From Rikenellaceae bacterium DTU001 (GTDB lineage: Bacteria; Bacteroidota; Bacteroidia; Bacteroidales; DTU049), in contig LFSZ01000031.1 of assembly GCA_001512885.1 (NCBI GenBank), forward strand, positions 1 through 51,434: a DNA stretch of 51,434 nt, written 5' to 3'. The notes below the pieces were generated by a model, which saw only the letters and a list, made by a program, of their open reading frames with translations, was not told where the DNA came from and searched no databases. Position 1 is the first letter of the stretch, and each line of letters opens with the position of its first letter. Shown in pieces: positions 1 to 8,547 of the stretch. The translations under genes were made by a program, and so were the position numbers.

Positions 1-106
1 CGGCTTCTAATTTTTTCATTAGAGAATAAAGGTTGTCTAAGAATTCTTTATTCTCTTCCTTGCTCATAGCAAGGTATTTACTGGTGTTTTCCACTATTTT
101 TTTCAT
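1..106 (-). CDS. partial CDS, N-terminus of a hypothetical protein (MKKIVENTSKYLAMSKEENKEFLDNLYSLMKKLEA...)
   Basis: Open reverse frame from ATG at 106..104 running off the window start; not in the ORF track because it is truncated. Confidence 0.5.
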   Translation of the reverse strand, partial: MKKIVENTSKYLAMSKEENKEFLDNLYSLMKKLEA

Positions 107-337
107 GAATAATAATTTTTGTAAAAATATAAAAATTATTTAACATATAAACTTGAAAAACTTAAACATTTATTAATTTCAACCATCTAAACACTTTTTT
201 TCTAATCTATATCGTGCATCAATATCGTTAATAAATTATTAATTTACTACTTGATTTTAAATATTTATATAACTAGAAATTGATTTGCTTTGATGCTAGC
301 AAATTTGAAGCAATAATGTTTTTATAATAATTTTTGT

Positions 338-2431
338 TTAAAACTTAACTCTCAATTGCAAATGTAAATCTGTTTTATGATTTCCTTGTATTTCATTTAA
401 TCCACTACCAATTACATTGCGATCAAAATATGTTGTACGAGCTAAATAAGCCCAAAAATCCAAATATTTATTAATGGTATATTTGATATTAATCACATAT
501 CTAGCACCTTTATAATAATAAGATGGGAATGAGTAAGCATAAAGTACATCATTTTCATAACCATAAATTCGCTCATCATAGCTATAAGTATCAAAATATA
601 TGAATGTTAAATGAAAAGATAATGGGAAACGACCCTTTTTATAAGACAATGTTTGAGAAACTGCAAATCCATCATGATTATAATCATCACCTTTGCGATA
701 ATTTACATAATCTACTCTAAATTTGTATCTAAATGATGGTGACAACTGAAAAACTCCATTTAAGCGATAATTATCTTTTTTGGTTTCTATTAATTTTTTT
801 ACATATAAATCATCTTTATTTAAATATTTAGTTTCATGTTTATATCTAAAATAAATTGAATTTTTTTTATCAAATTTATAATTAAGCTGTACCAAAGCTT
901 CCATACCTTCACTAGGAGCGTTTACTCTATAACGTAGCCATGGAAAAGAAAATAAATCAAAATAAGCAGTTAGATTTAATTTATGAGTTAAATTAGCATT
1001 GAGTCCAAAATACAAACCTTGCTCATTACTTGCCTTACTGCCCTCCTGCAGTGGTGATGCGTAAAAAACAAAATACTTGGGATCAAAATACCTATGAAGT
1101 AATGAAAATGACAAATTTTTATCAGTTACCGCCATTATTCCATTAATAGTAGCTATACCACCATTAGATGAATATGCTTCTTCTCCAAAAATATTGAAAT
1201 TTTTCCAAATATAACTATAATCAATAGAAGCTACATTGAGTGTAGTGCCACTAAATTCATACATTCTATATAGTTCGTCTCTAGATCCTAAAGGCTTATC
1301 TAAAATTGTAGTAAAAGCTGTAGCCCCTATACGTAATCTTTTATTTAGTGATGTATATTGAATATTACCTCCACCTATAAATTGTTTTATAGCATCTTTT
1401 TTGTTATAAGATGACACTGTATTATGTAAGCCAGTTTCTACAATACTAGATATATAATAATCTTCATAACTCATAGTATCACCTTCTACACTAGCATCTA
1501 TTTTTTTGTAACTAACAAAACCCAATATTTCGAGGCGTTTAGAAATTTTAGCATTTAGAGCCACACCCCTAAGAAATCTATTTTCATCAGCAGAAGTGTA
1601 TTGCTTGATGCCGGTAGCATTTCTCTTTGTAAAAACTGCATCTGCAGTCTTGCCAAAGCTCATACCTGTCCACATAGTAAGTCCTTGACCTAATTGCAAA
1701 TTATAATCTCCTAAGGCTATAGCTTTAAAAGGTCCTACATTACGAATAAAAAAATGTGCAGAATAAAAGTCAAACCCTTGTTTTTGTGTGCCTTTAAAAA
1801 ATTCCTCTCCGGGATCTTTCTCAGCAGTAAAACCAAAGCTAATCAAATTGTAATATTTGAATTGATACCTCGTATATAATTTGTATGGACTACCCAAGTA
1901 CCTGCTATTAGGATTAGCAGCCAAAGTAGAATCATCGATAGCTTTGTAACCTTTTTGTTTTTCTAAAGTTTGCATATAACGGATAAATAATTGAGAATTA
2001 CCTTCTTTCATTACTTCTGAAAAATTATATTTATGAGCTACCCCTACGTCACTTATTTTCACAAATGGTAATATTTTATTTATAGTTGCTAAATCCCAAC
2101 CTTCAATAGATTGCAACTCATACAAGCTATGTAGTTTACCATTTCTCTGGATATGATCAAAAAAATTAATAATCTGTATGTCAGTTAATAATCCCAAATC
2201 TCTTAATTCGTCCACAGTAGTTTTATTTAAGTTTATTGGATGCTTCAAATAGTATTCTAATTTTTCAGTTAATTCGCTGAAATCCGCTTCTTCTACTCCA
2301 CTCTCCTCTGCAATATATTCAATATTTTGCTGTATAATATCTAACTCTTCAGGTTCATCTATCTCTACCTGTCCTGATAGATATGAAAAAAAACAGATAA
2401 AGACAAAAAATATATAAATCTTAGCTTTCAT
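338..2431 (-). CDS. secreted protein with N-terminal ComEA-like helix-hairpin-helix region followed by a predicted outer-membrane beta-barrel
   Basis: Signal peptide; 'LNKTTVDELRDLGLL...LHSLYELQSIEGWDLATINKILPFV' resembles tandem HhH; remainder is aromatic, alternating beta-strand-like sequence ending in 'LHLQLRVKF'. Confidence 0.7.
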   Translation of the reverse strand: MKAKIYIFFVFICFFSYLSGQVEIDEPEELDIIQQNIEYIAEESGVEEADFSELTEKLEYYLKHPINLNKTTVDELRDLGLLTDIQIINFFDHIQRNGKLHSLYELQSIEGWDLATINKILPFVKISDVGVAHKYNFSEVMKEGNSQLFIRYMQTLEKQKGYKAIDDSTLAANPNSRYLGSPYKLYTRYQFKYYNLISFGFTAEKDPGEEFFKGTQKQGFDFYSAHFFIRNVGPFKAIALGDYNLQLGQGLTMWTGMSFGKTADAVFTKRNATGIKQYTSADENRFLRGVALNAKISKRLEILGFVSYKKIDASVEGDTMSYEDYYISSIVETGLHNTVSSYNKKDAIKQFIGGGNIQYTSLNKRLRIGATAFTTILDKPLGSRDELYRMYEFSGTTLNVASIDYSYIWKNFNIFGEEAYSSNGGIATINGIMAVTDKNLSFSLLHRYFDPKYFVFYASPLQEGSKASNEQGLYFGLNANLTHKLNLTAYFDLFSFPWLRYRVNAPSEGMEALVQLNYKFDKKNSIYFRYKHETKYLNKDDLYVKKLIETKKDNYRLNGVFQLSPSFRYKFRVDYVNYRKGDDYNHDGFAVSQTLSYKKGRFPLSFHLTFIYFDTYSYDERIYGYENDVLYAYSFPSYYYKGARYVINIKYTINKYLDFWAYLARTTYFDRNVIGSGLNEIQGNHKTDLHLQLRVKF

Positions 2432-2433
2432 TT

Positions 2434-3285
2434 CTAATAAATTATATTAGGTTTTTGATGTTCTTTTTTAAAAGCATAACTCATAGAAATAGAAGGCGAA
2501 AAACCAAGAGTTTGGTGCCATGAGCTTGATATGTCTACTATAAAGTTTTGTATTCTATAGCCTATACCAAAACTAACTCTAGCTGGTGTTGTTTGAAAAC
2601 CACCTCTCACGTATAATCTATCATTAAATGAGAAATTAGTACCAAATCTGAGTGATGGGTTATTATTGCTTTCCTTCAGAATATCTAGCATTAATGAAGA
2701 CTGTTTAGCTATTTGATACATAAATCCTAATGAACCAACTATTGGTAATCTATCATACTCATAAGTTCCAAGTTTAGAATGATTTAAATTAGCAATCATT
2801 GTACCAAAATACAAGTTATCGATGATTTTAACTTGTAAACCAGCATCGAAACCAATAGTACCAATCCCACTATACTCAGGCTGATTAGAAGTGAGTAAAA
2901 AATATTTGATTGTTAAACCAGCTGATACTCTATCAGCAAATACTCTAGAGTAACCAAGTGAAAAAGTATTATACAATAAAGAACTAGCACCAAATTGAGA
3001 AATATGAGCTGAAATAACACCTGCATCACCATTAAACACATGAGCATAAGCAATATCCCTATACCCAAGTTCTTTTAGTAAATATTTATTGTAATAGTTG
3101 ATCCCAAGCTGATGATTATTCAACCATCCTAACCCTGCAGGATTCATCAAGCCTGACCAGAAACCAGGTACTGCAGATGCACTGTTTCCATAACCAAGAG
3201 TAGAAGCACTCTCATAACTAAATTGGCCTGATAATGTATTAATTGACAAAATCAATACTAATGAAAATAATAAAATTTTTCTCAT
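2434..3285 (-). CDS. PorV/PorQ-like outer membrane beta-barrel protein
   Basis: Signal peptide, 'NPAGLGWL', 'GLTIKYF', 'DAGLQVKI...YFGTMIANLN' typical of the PorV/PorQ-like family. Confidence 0.6.
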   Translation of the reverse strand: MRKILLFSLVLILSINTLSGQFSYESASTLGYGNSASAVPGFWSGLMNPAGLGWLNNHQLGINYYNKYLLKELGYRDIAYAHVFNGDAGVISAHISQFGASSLLYNTFSLGYSRVFADRVSAGLTIKYFLLTSNQPEYSGIGTIGFDAGLQVKIIDNLYFGTMIANLNHSKLGTYEYDRLPIVGSLGFMYQIAKQSSLMLDILKESNNNPSLRFGTNFSFNDRLYVRGGFQTTPARVSFGIGYRIQNFIVDISSSWHQTLGFSPSISMSYAFKKEHQKPNIIY

Positions 3286-3291
3286 AAAAGA

Positions 3292-3777
3292 TTATTTACT
3301 TAATTTTTTTTCTAATTCTTTTTGGTCCTTAGCGATTTTTTCTTTCATTTTATTCTTGTAATCAATGAGTTTTTGTTTAAGTTTGACATCATTAATAGCT
3401 AAAATTTCGATTGCTAGCAACGCTGCATTCTGAGCTGCATTGATGCCAACTGTAGCCACAGCTATACCTGATGGCATTTGCACAATTGATAATAATGAAT
3501 CTATCCCTTGTAAACTAGTATTAATTGGTATACCTATTACAGGTACTATAGTATTAGCAGCTACTACTCCAGGTAGATGGGCAGACAAACCAGCGGCAGC
3601 AATAAATACTTTAGTACCTTTTTCAGTTGCTTCTTTAACATATTTAGCTGTTTCGTCTGGTGTCCTATGTGCAGATAATATTTGTACATCATATTCTACA
3701 TTAAAATCTTCTAATAAATCAATTGCCTTTTTTATAATATCGAAATCAGAAATGCTTCCAATTATTATTGAGATCAT
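3292..3777 (-). CDS. purE: N5-carboxyaminoimidazole ribonucleotide mutase
   Basis: 'GSISDFDIIKKA', 'ILSAHRTPDE', 'FIAAAGLSAHLPGVVAA', 'PVIGIPI' are PurE hallmarks. Confidence 0.95.
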   Translation of the reverse strand: MISIIIGSISDFDIIKKAIDLLEDFNVEYDVQILSAHRTPDETAKYVKEATEKGTKVFIAAAGLSAHLPGVVAANTIVPVIGIPINTSLQGIDSLLSIVQMPSGIAVATVGINAAQNAALLAIEILAINDVKLKQKLIDYKNKMKEKIAKDQKELEKKLSK

Positions 3778-3796
3778 AACTTTATATATTTATGAG

Positions 3797-3804
3797 CAAA
3801 TGTA
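3797..3804 (-). promoter_or_regulatory. putative Bacteroidota -7 element TACATTTG upstream of purE
   Basis: Reverse complement of caaatgta matches TAnnTTTG, about 20 nt upstream of the purE ATG. Confidence 0.45.
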
Positions 3805-3821
3805 AATAAAAAAATTAATAT

Positions 3822-3856
3822 AAAAAAAGAGCATTTATTTGAATGCTCTTTTTTTT
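3822..3856 (-). terminator. intrinsic terminator downstream of oadB
   Basis: AAAAAAAGAGCATT-TATTTG-AATGCTCTTTTTTTT hairpin with U-tract. Confidence 0.8.
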
Positions 3857-3864
3857 CTAATAAA

Positions 3865-5019
3865 TTATGCTAAAAAGCTGAGTAAAAGACCAGCAGCTAC
3901 AGCACTACCTATCACACCAGCTACATTAGGTCCCATAGCATGCATGAGTAAATGGTTTGATGGATCATACTCTAGTCCTATCATTTCTGATACACGAGCA
4001 GCATCTGGTACAGCGGATACTCCCGCATTACCTATTAAAGGATTAATTTTATTTTCAGGTTTTTTAATAAATAAATTCATTATTTTAACACCTAAAACTC
4101 CACCAAAAGTAGCAATCATAAAGGATAAAGCACCTAAAGCAAAAATACCTAAAGATTTAACAGTTAGAAAAGTAGAAGCTTGAGTAGATGCACCTACAGT
4201 TAAACCAATTAAAATGGTAACAATATCTAACATGGGACCACTTGCTGTTTCAGCTAGTCTACGAGTGACACCACTCTCACGGAGCAAATTGCCAAAGAAA
4301 AGCATTCCTAATAATGGTAAACCTGATGGTACTATCAATGTAGTAAGTAAAATACCTAAAATAGGAAATAAAACCTTTTCTTTTTTAGAAATAGCACGTG
4401 GTGGTTTCATACGAATCGTTCGTTCTTTTTTGGTAGTCATAGCTCTCATAATAGGTGGTTGAAGTACAGGTACTAGTGCCATATAACTATATGCTGAGAT
4501 CGCAATAGCACCTATCAAATGAGGCGCTAATCTAGAGCTTAAAAATATAGCTGTAGGACCATCTGCCCCACCTATGATACCTATAGCACCAGCTTCAGTA
4601 GGAGTATAACCAAATAACAATGCCAAAATCAAAGCACCAAAAATACCTAATTGAGCTGCAGCTCCAATAATAAAGAGTTTGGGATTAGATAGTAGAGCAC
4701 TAAAATCTGTCATAGCCCCTATACCTAAAAATATTAGTGGTGGATAGATCCCTTTAATCACACCAAAATAAAGATAATTTAATACACTACCCTCCTCGTA
4801 TATACCTATTTGCAATCCTGGCACAGAAGGTATATTGCCTAATATAATACCAAAACCTATTGGTATTAGTAGATATGGTTCGTACTGCTTAGTAATAGCT
4901 AATGCAATAAAAAAAAGACCTACTAAGATCATTATTACATTACCCCAACTCATATTAGCGAAGGCAGTATAGTTAAGAAATTTCTCTAAATTCTGAGTAA
5001 CAAAACCTAAAAAATCCAT
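3865..5019 (-). CDS. oadB: sodium ion-translocating decarboxylase subunit beta
   Basis: Multi-TM; 'GIGAMTDFSALLSNPKL', 'GADGPTAIFLSS', 'NPLIGNAGVSAVPDAARVS', 'NHLLMHAMGPNVAGVIGSAVAAG' are OadB/MmdB motifs. Confidence 0.95.
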   Translation of the reverse strand: MDFLGFVTQNLEKFLNYTAFANMSWGNVIMILVGLFFIALAITKQYEPYLLIPIGFGIILGNIPSVPGLQIGIYEEGSVLNYLYFGVIKGIYPPLIFLGIGAMTDFSALLSNPKLFIIGAAAQLGIFGALILALLFGYTPTEAGAIGIIGGADGPTAIFLSSRLAPHLIGAIAISAYSYMALVPVLQPPIMRAMTTKKERTIRMKPPRAISKKEKVLFPILGILLTTLIVPSGLPLLGMLFFGNLLRESGVTRRLAETASGPMLDIVTILIGLTVGASTQASTFLTVKSLGIFALGALSFMIATFGGVLGVKIMNLFIKKPENKINPLIGNAGVSAVPDAARVSEMIGLEYDPSNHLLMHAMGPNVAGVIGSAVAAGLLLSFLA

Positions 5020-5022
5020 AAA

Positions 5023-5451
5023 TCAACCTCCTATTTCTACTAAAATTTGACCTTCACTAATGGTATCACCTTTATGTACATGTATTTTTTTAACTATACC
5101 AGCGCTGTCAGCTTTTATTTCATTTTCCATTTTCATAGCTTCGATTATCAATAAATTTTGTCCACGTTGCACTGTATCTCCCTCTCTAACTAATATATTA
5201 AGTACTGTACCAGGCAAAGGGGATCTTATTTGTTTAGTAGCCATTACCTCTACTGGTTCTGGTATAGTCTCTTTTACAGATTTATTAACAACGGTAGAAA
5301 CCAGAGTTGGTGTTTTGGGTATTTCAATTTCTTTTGATAGTTCCACTTCATAAATAGTGCCATTTACATTTACTTCGACACGATTATCTTGGACATTTCC
5401 TATTTCTACACTATATTTATTTCCATTAATTGTTAGATCTATTTTTTTCAT
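5023..5451 (-). CDS. biotin carboxyl carrier protein (biotinyl domain) of the decarboxylase
   Basis: C-terminal biotinyl domain with 'EAMKMENEI'; located between oadG and oadB. Confidence 0.92.
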   Translation of the reverse strand: MKKIDLTINGNKYSVEIGNVQDNRVEVNVNGTIYEVELSKEIEIPKTPTLVSTVVNKSVKETIPEPVEVMATKQIRSPLPGTVLNILVREGDTVQRGQNLLIIEAMKMENEIKADSAGIVKKIHVHKGDTISEGQILVEIGG

Positions 5452-6358
5452 AAATAAATTTTTTGGGTAAATGAATTCTTTGTGGTGTTGGTGTTAAATT
5501 ATAGAGTTTTGAACTCCAAGGGGAATAAGGTTTTTGAATTTTTTTAATTGTAATAACAGTACTTTCATAATCATGAATACTAAGTAGATATAGATGCAAA
5601 GCAGTACCAATGGCCGCTACGACTTCACTACTTATTTCTTCTTCTGCTTGGATAATTTCGGTTTTTACTGTTTCACCTTCTTTTTTGATTTCTATTTTTT
5701 TAATTTTAGCTATTGGCTTTTTAATTTGCATAATATAATAAAAAGCCAAATATAGTATTATCAATATTATAATAACTATACTAAAACAGATAATAGAAAT
5801 ACCTATACCGTAAGGATCGAGTTTTTTTACAATCTCATCAGGGGTTTCATAGACTTTAATGTCATTTGATAGCAATGGAGTACTAATTTTTGTTAAAGTC
5901 CATTCACCAGTTCCATCAATTTTTCTTTTTAGAAATGTTTCATGCTCGATTGCGGAAGGATCAAATACTAAAGAGTCTATAATAGTTCTTCCATTAGATA
6001 ATACTAATGCCAAATATCCAGTTTTGGTAGATAAAGGTGCTACCAAAGGATGACAATGTTCAGTAGTATCTAAATATAATACTAAAAAACCATTGGGTGA
6101 TATATTAAATACATCACTTTTAGGTAATTGATATTTCTTTAAGTTTTCTCTATCATCAGTTAAATACATAGTTCCAATGTTTAATGATACTAGAGAAGTA
6201 TTATATAACTCTATCCATGGACTTTTATTTCCTAGTGGATTAGTAAGATCTCCATCATAATTTGGTGAAATTTCATTTATTCTAATATCAGAAATATTTT
6301 GTGAAAAATTAGTCATTGCTAATAACAAAAGCATAAAAAACAAAACAACTCTTTTCAT
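5426..6358 (-). CDS. OadG-family decarboxylase gamma subunit with N-terminal lamin-tail domain (start revised from 6382)
   Basis: 'IRINEISPNYDGDLTNPLGNKSPWIELYN' LTD motif, TM helix, then 'AAIGTALHLYL'; the signal peptide MKRVVLFFMLLLLAMTNFSQ begins at an internal ATG at 6358. Confidence 0.75.
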   Translation of the reverse strand: MKRVVLFFMLLLLAMTNFSQNISDIRINEISPNYDGDLTNPLGNKSPWIELYNTSLVSLNIGTMYLTDDRENLKKYQLPKSDVFNISPNGFLVLYLDTTEHCHPLVAPLSTKTGYLALVLSNGRTIIDSLVFDPSAIEHETFLKRKIDGTGEWTLTKISTPLLSNDIKVYETPDEIVKKLDPYGIGISIICFSIVIIILIILYLAFYYIMQIKKPIAKIKKIEIKKEGETVKTEIIQAEEEISSEVVAAIGTALHLYLLSIHDYESTVITIKKIQKPYSPWSSKLYNLTPTPQRIHLPKKFIYEKNRSNN

Positions 6359-6369
6359 AATATTATCAA

Positions 6370-7929
6370 TTATAAAGGACAATTAGAATGTTTTTTAGGT
6401 GGGAGATTTTGTTTTTTTGTAGATAGGGAATATAAAGCTCTTATAATGCGAAATCTAGTATTTCTAGGTTCTATTACATCATCTATATATCCATAGCGAG
6501 CAGCTTCATATGGAGAGCAGAATTTTTCAGTATATTCATTAATTTTTTCTTCTATATATTTTTTTCTTTCTTCCTCATCTTGTATAGCTAATATATTTTT
6601 TCTTTCTAAAATTTCAATAGCAGCACTAGCACCCATAACGGCAATTTCAGCAGTAGGCCAAGCATAATTAATATCTGCTCTTAATTGTTTACACCCCATC
6701 ACGTCGTGAGCTCCACCATAAGATTTTCTCAAGGTAACAGTTATTTTAGGTACCGTAGCTTCTCCATAAGCAAATAATAATTTAGCACCATGCACTATAA
6801 TGCCACCATACTCCTGTGTAGTGCCAGGCATAAAACCAGGTACATCTACTAATGTTATTATAGGAATATTAAATGCATCACAAAAACGAACAAATCTAGC
6901 ACCTTTGCGAGAAGCATTAATATCTAAAACACCAGCTAGATAATTTGGTTGATTAGCTACTATACCCACACTCATACCTCCTAAACGTGCAAAACCAACT
7001 ACAATATTTTGAGCATATTGTGCGTGTACCTCTAAAAATTCTCCATTATCTACTATGCGAGTAATTATATCTTTGATATCATAAGGTTTATTAGGATTTT
7101 CTGGAATTATATAATTTAAATAATCATCAAGTCTATCAATAGGATCACCAGTATCTACAAAAGGTGGATCTTCCAGATTATTAGATGGTAAATAACTAAA
7201 AAGTTTACGAATAAGTAAAAGTCCTTCTTCTTCTGTCTCAGAGACGAAATGAGCGACACCTGATTTATTAGCATGTACATCTGGACCTCCGAGTTCTTCA
7301 TCAGTTACTATCTCACCAGTAACAGTTTTCACTACTTTAGGTCCTGTAACAAACATAAAGCTATTTTTCTTAGACATTACTATAAAATCTGTCAATGCGG
7401 GAGAGTAGACTGCACCACCAGCACAAGGTCCAAAAACAGCACTTATTTGCGGTATCACACCAGAAGCCAAAATATTACGTTCAAAAATATCTGCATATCC
7501 AGCTAAGCTACGAACACCTTCTTGTATACGCGCTCCTCCAGAGTCATTGATACCTATTACTGGAGCTCCATTTTCCATTGCCAGATCCATTATTTTACAA
7601 ATTTTTTGAGCATATGACTCTGACAATGAACCACCAAAGACAGTAAAATCCTGAGAAAATACATATACTAATCTACCATCTATCGTGCCATAGCCGGTTA
7701 CAACGCCATCACCATAATATAATTCTTTTTCTAAACCAAAGTCTGTGCATCTGTGAGTAACAAACATATCAAACTCTTCAAAAGAGCCTTCGTCTAATAA
7801 AATGTTTATTCGCTCTCGAGCTGTCAATTTACCTTTGGAATGTTGAGCTTCAATGCGTTTTTGCCCTCCTCCTAGTAAGGCTTGCTTACGCTTTTCTAAT
7901 AATTCTTCTATTTTTTTTTCTATTGACAT
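6370..7929 (-). CDS. mmdA: acyl-CoA carboxylase beta / methylmalonyl-CoA decarboxylase carboxyltransferase (alpha) subunit
   Basis: '[22 protein letters not shown]', '[13 protein letters not shown]', '[18 protein letters not shown]', '[24 protein letters not shown]'. Confidence 0.93.
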   Translation of the reverse strand: MSIEKKIEELLEKRKQALLGGGQKRIEAQHSKGKLTARERINILLDEGSFEEFDMFVTHRCTDFGLEKELYYGDGVVTGYGTIDGRLVYVFSQDFTVFGGSLSESYAQKICKIMDLAMENGAPVIGINDSGGARIQEGVRSLAGYADIFERNILASGVIPQISAVFGPCAGGAVYSPALTDFIVMSKKNSFMFVTGPKVVKTVTGEIVTDEELGGPDVHANKSGVAHFVSETEEEGLLLIRKLFSYLPSNNLEDPPFVDTGDPIDRLDDYLNYIIPENPNKPYDIKDIITRIVDNGEFLEVHAQYAQNIVVGFARLGGMSVGIVANQPNYLAGVLDINASRKGARFVRFCDAFNIPIITLVDVPGFMPGTTQEYGGIIVHGAKLLFAYGEATVPKITVTLRKSYGGAHDVMGCKQLRADINYAWPTAEIAVMGASAAIEILERKNILAIQDEEERKKYIEEKINEYTEKFCSPYEAARYGYIDDVIEPRNTRFRIIRALYSLSTKKQNLPPKKHSNCPL

Positions 7930-7938
7930 GAATATTTA

Positions 7939-8352
7939 TTATTTATCGTTTTTATTTTCGCATAATTCTATTAAAACACCACCCGCACTTTTAGGATGGA
8001 TAAATGCTATATGCAAGCCCTCTGCTCCCAATCGTGGTTTTTCATCTATTAATTGTATGTTTTTTTCTTTTAATTCCTGAAGGGCGCCTTCTATATTATT
8101 TACAGCTAATGCTACATGATGTACTCCTTCGCCTCTCTTTTCGATAAATTTAGAAATTGTACTATCTGGTTCTGTTCCTTCTAAAAGTTCTATTTTATTT
8201 TGCCCTATTTGAAAAAAAGCTGTTTTTACCTTTTGATCTTTTACCTCTTCGATAGCATAACATTTTATACCCAACATGTTTTCAAATTTTTTTATGCTTT
8301 CTTGTAAATTTTTAACAGCTATGCCGATATGTTCTATATGTGTTAAATTCAT
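7939..8352 (-). CDS. mce: methylmalonyl-CoA epimerase (start revised from 8379)
   Basis: '[12 protein letters not shown]...[16 protein letters not shown]...[14 protein letters not shown]' glyoxalase-like epimerase; the track start lies upstream of a -7 element at 8368-8375. Confidence 0.92.
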   Translation of the reverse strand: MNLTHIEHIGIAVKNLQESIKKFENMLGIKCYAIEEVKDQKVKTAFFQIGQNKIELLEGTEPDSTISKFIEKRGEGVHHVALAVNNIEGALQELKEKNIQLIDEKPRLGAEGLHIAFIHPKSAGGVLIELCENKNDK

Positions 8353-8367
8353 AATTACATTTTTTTG

Positions 8368-8375
8368 CAAAGGTA
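8368..8375 (-). promoter_or_regulatory. putative -7 element TACCTTTG upstream of mce
   Basis: Reverse complement of caaaggta; matches TAnnTTTG, about 16 nt upstream of ATG 8352. Confidence 0.5.
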
Positions 8376-8489
8376 ACAATTTTTTTATATAAAAAAAATA
8401 AGAAATTAAAATGATTATTAATTAAATTTAAAAAATTGTAAAAAAATTAAAATTCCATATTTATTATTTTTCATTTAAAAATAAATTTA

Positions 8490-8497
8490 TAATTTTG
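8490..8497 (+). promoter_or_regulatory. putative -7 element TAATTTTG upstream of rpsA
   Basis: Exact TAnnTTTG followed by C, about 50 nt upstream of the rpsA start. Confidence 0.55.
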
Positions 8498-8531
8498 CAA
8501 ACAAAAAACTTAATTAAAAGTTTTTCTACAG

Positions 8532-8538
8532 AAAGGAG
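8532..8538 (+). promoter_or_regulatory. strong Shine-Dalgarno AAAGGAG for rpsA
   Basis: AAAGGAG 5 nt before ATG 8544 and 9 nt before ATG 8548. Confidence 0.7.
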
Positions 8539-8547
8539 AAAACATGA

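Noticed and set aside
3440-3805. Plus-strand 121-aa ORF
   Set aside because: Antisense to purE, which has unmistakable conserved motifs; low-complexity shadow ORF.
3839-4462. Plus-strand ORFs of 114 and 82 aa
   Set aside because: Antisense shadows of oadB with no recognisable protein features.
7273-8080. Plus-strand ORFs of 77 and 75 aa
   Set aside because: Antisense to the carboxyltransferase and epimerase genes; no independent support.
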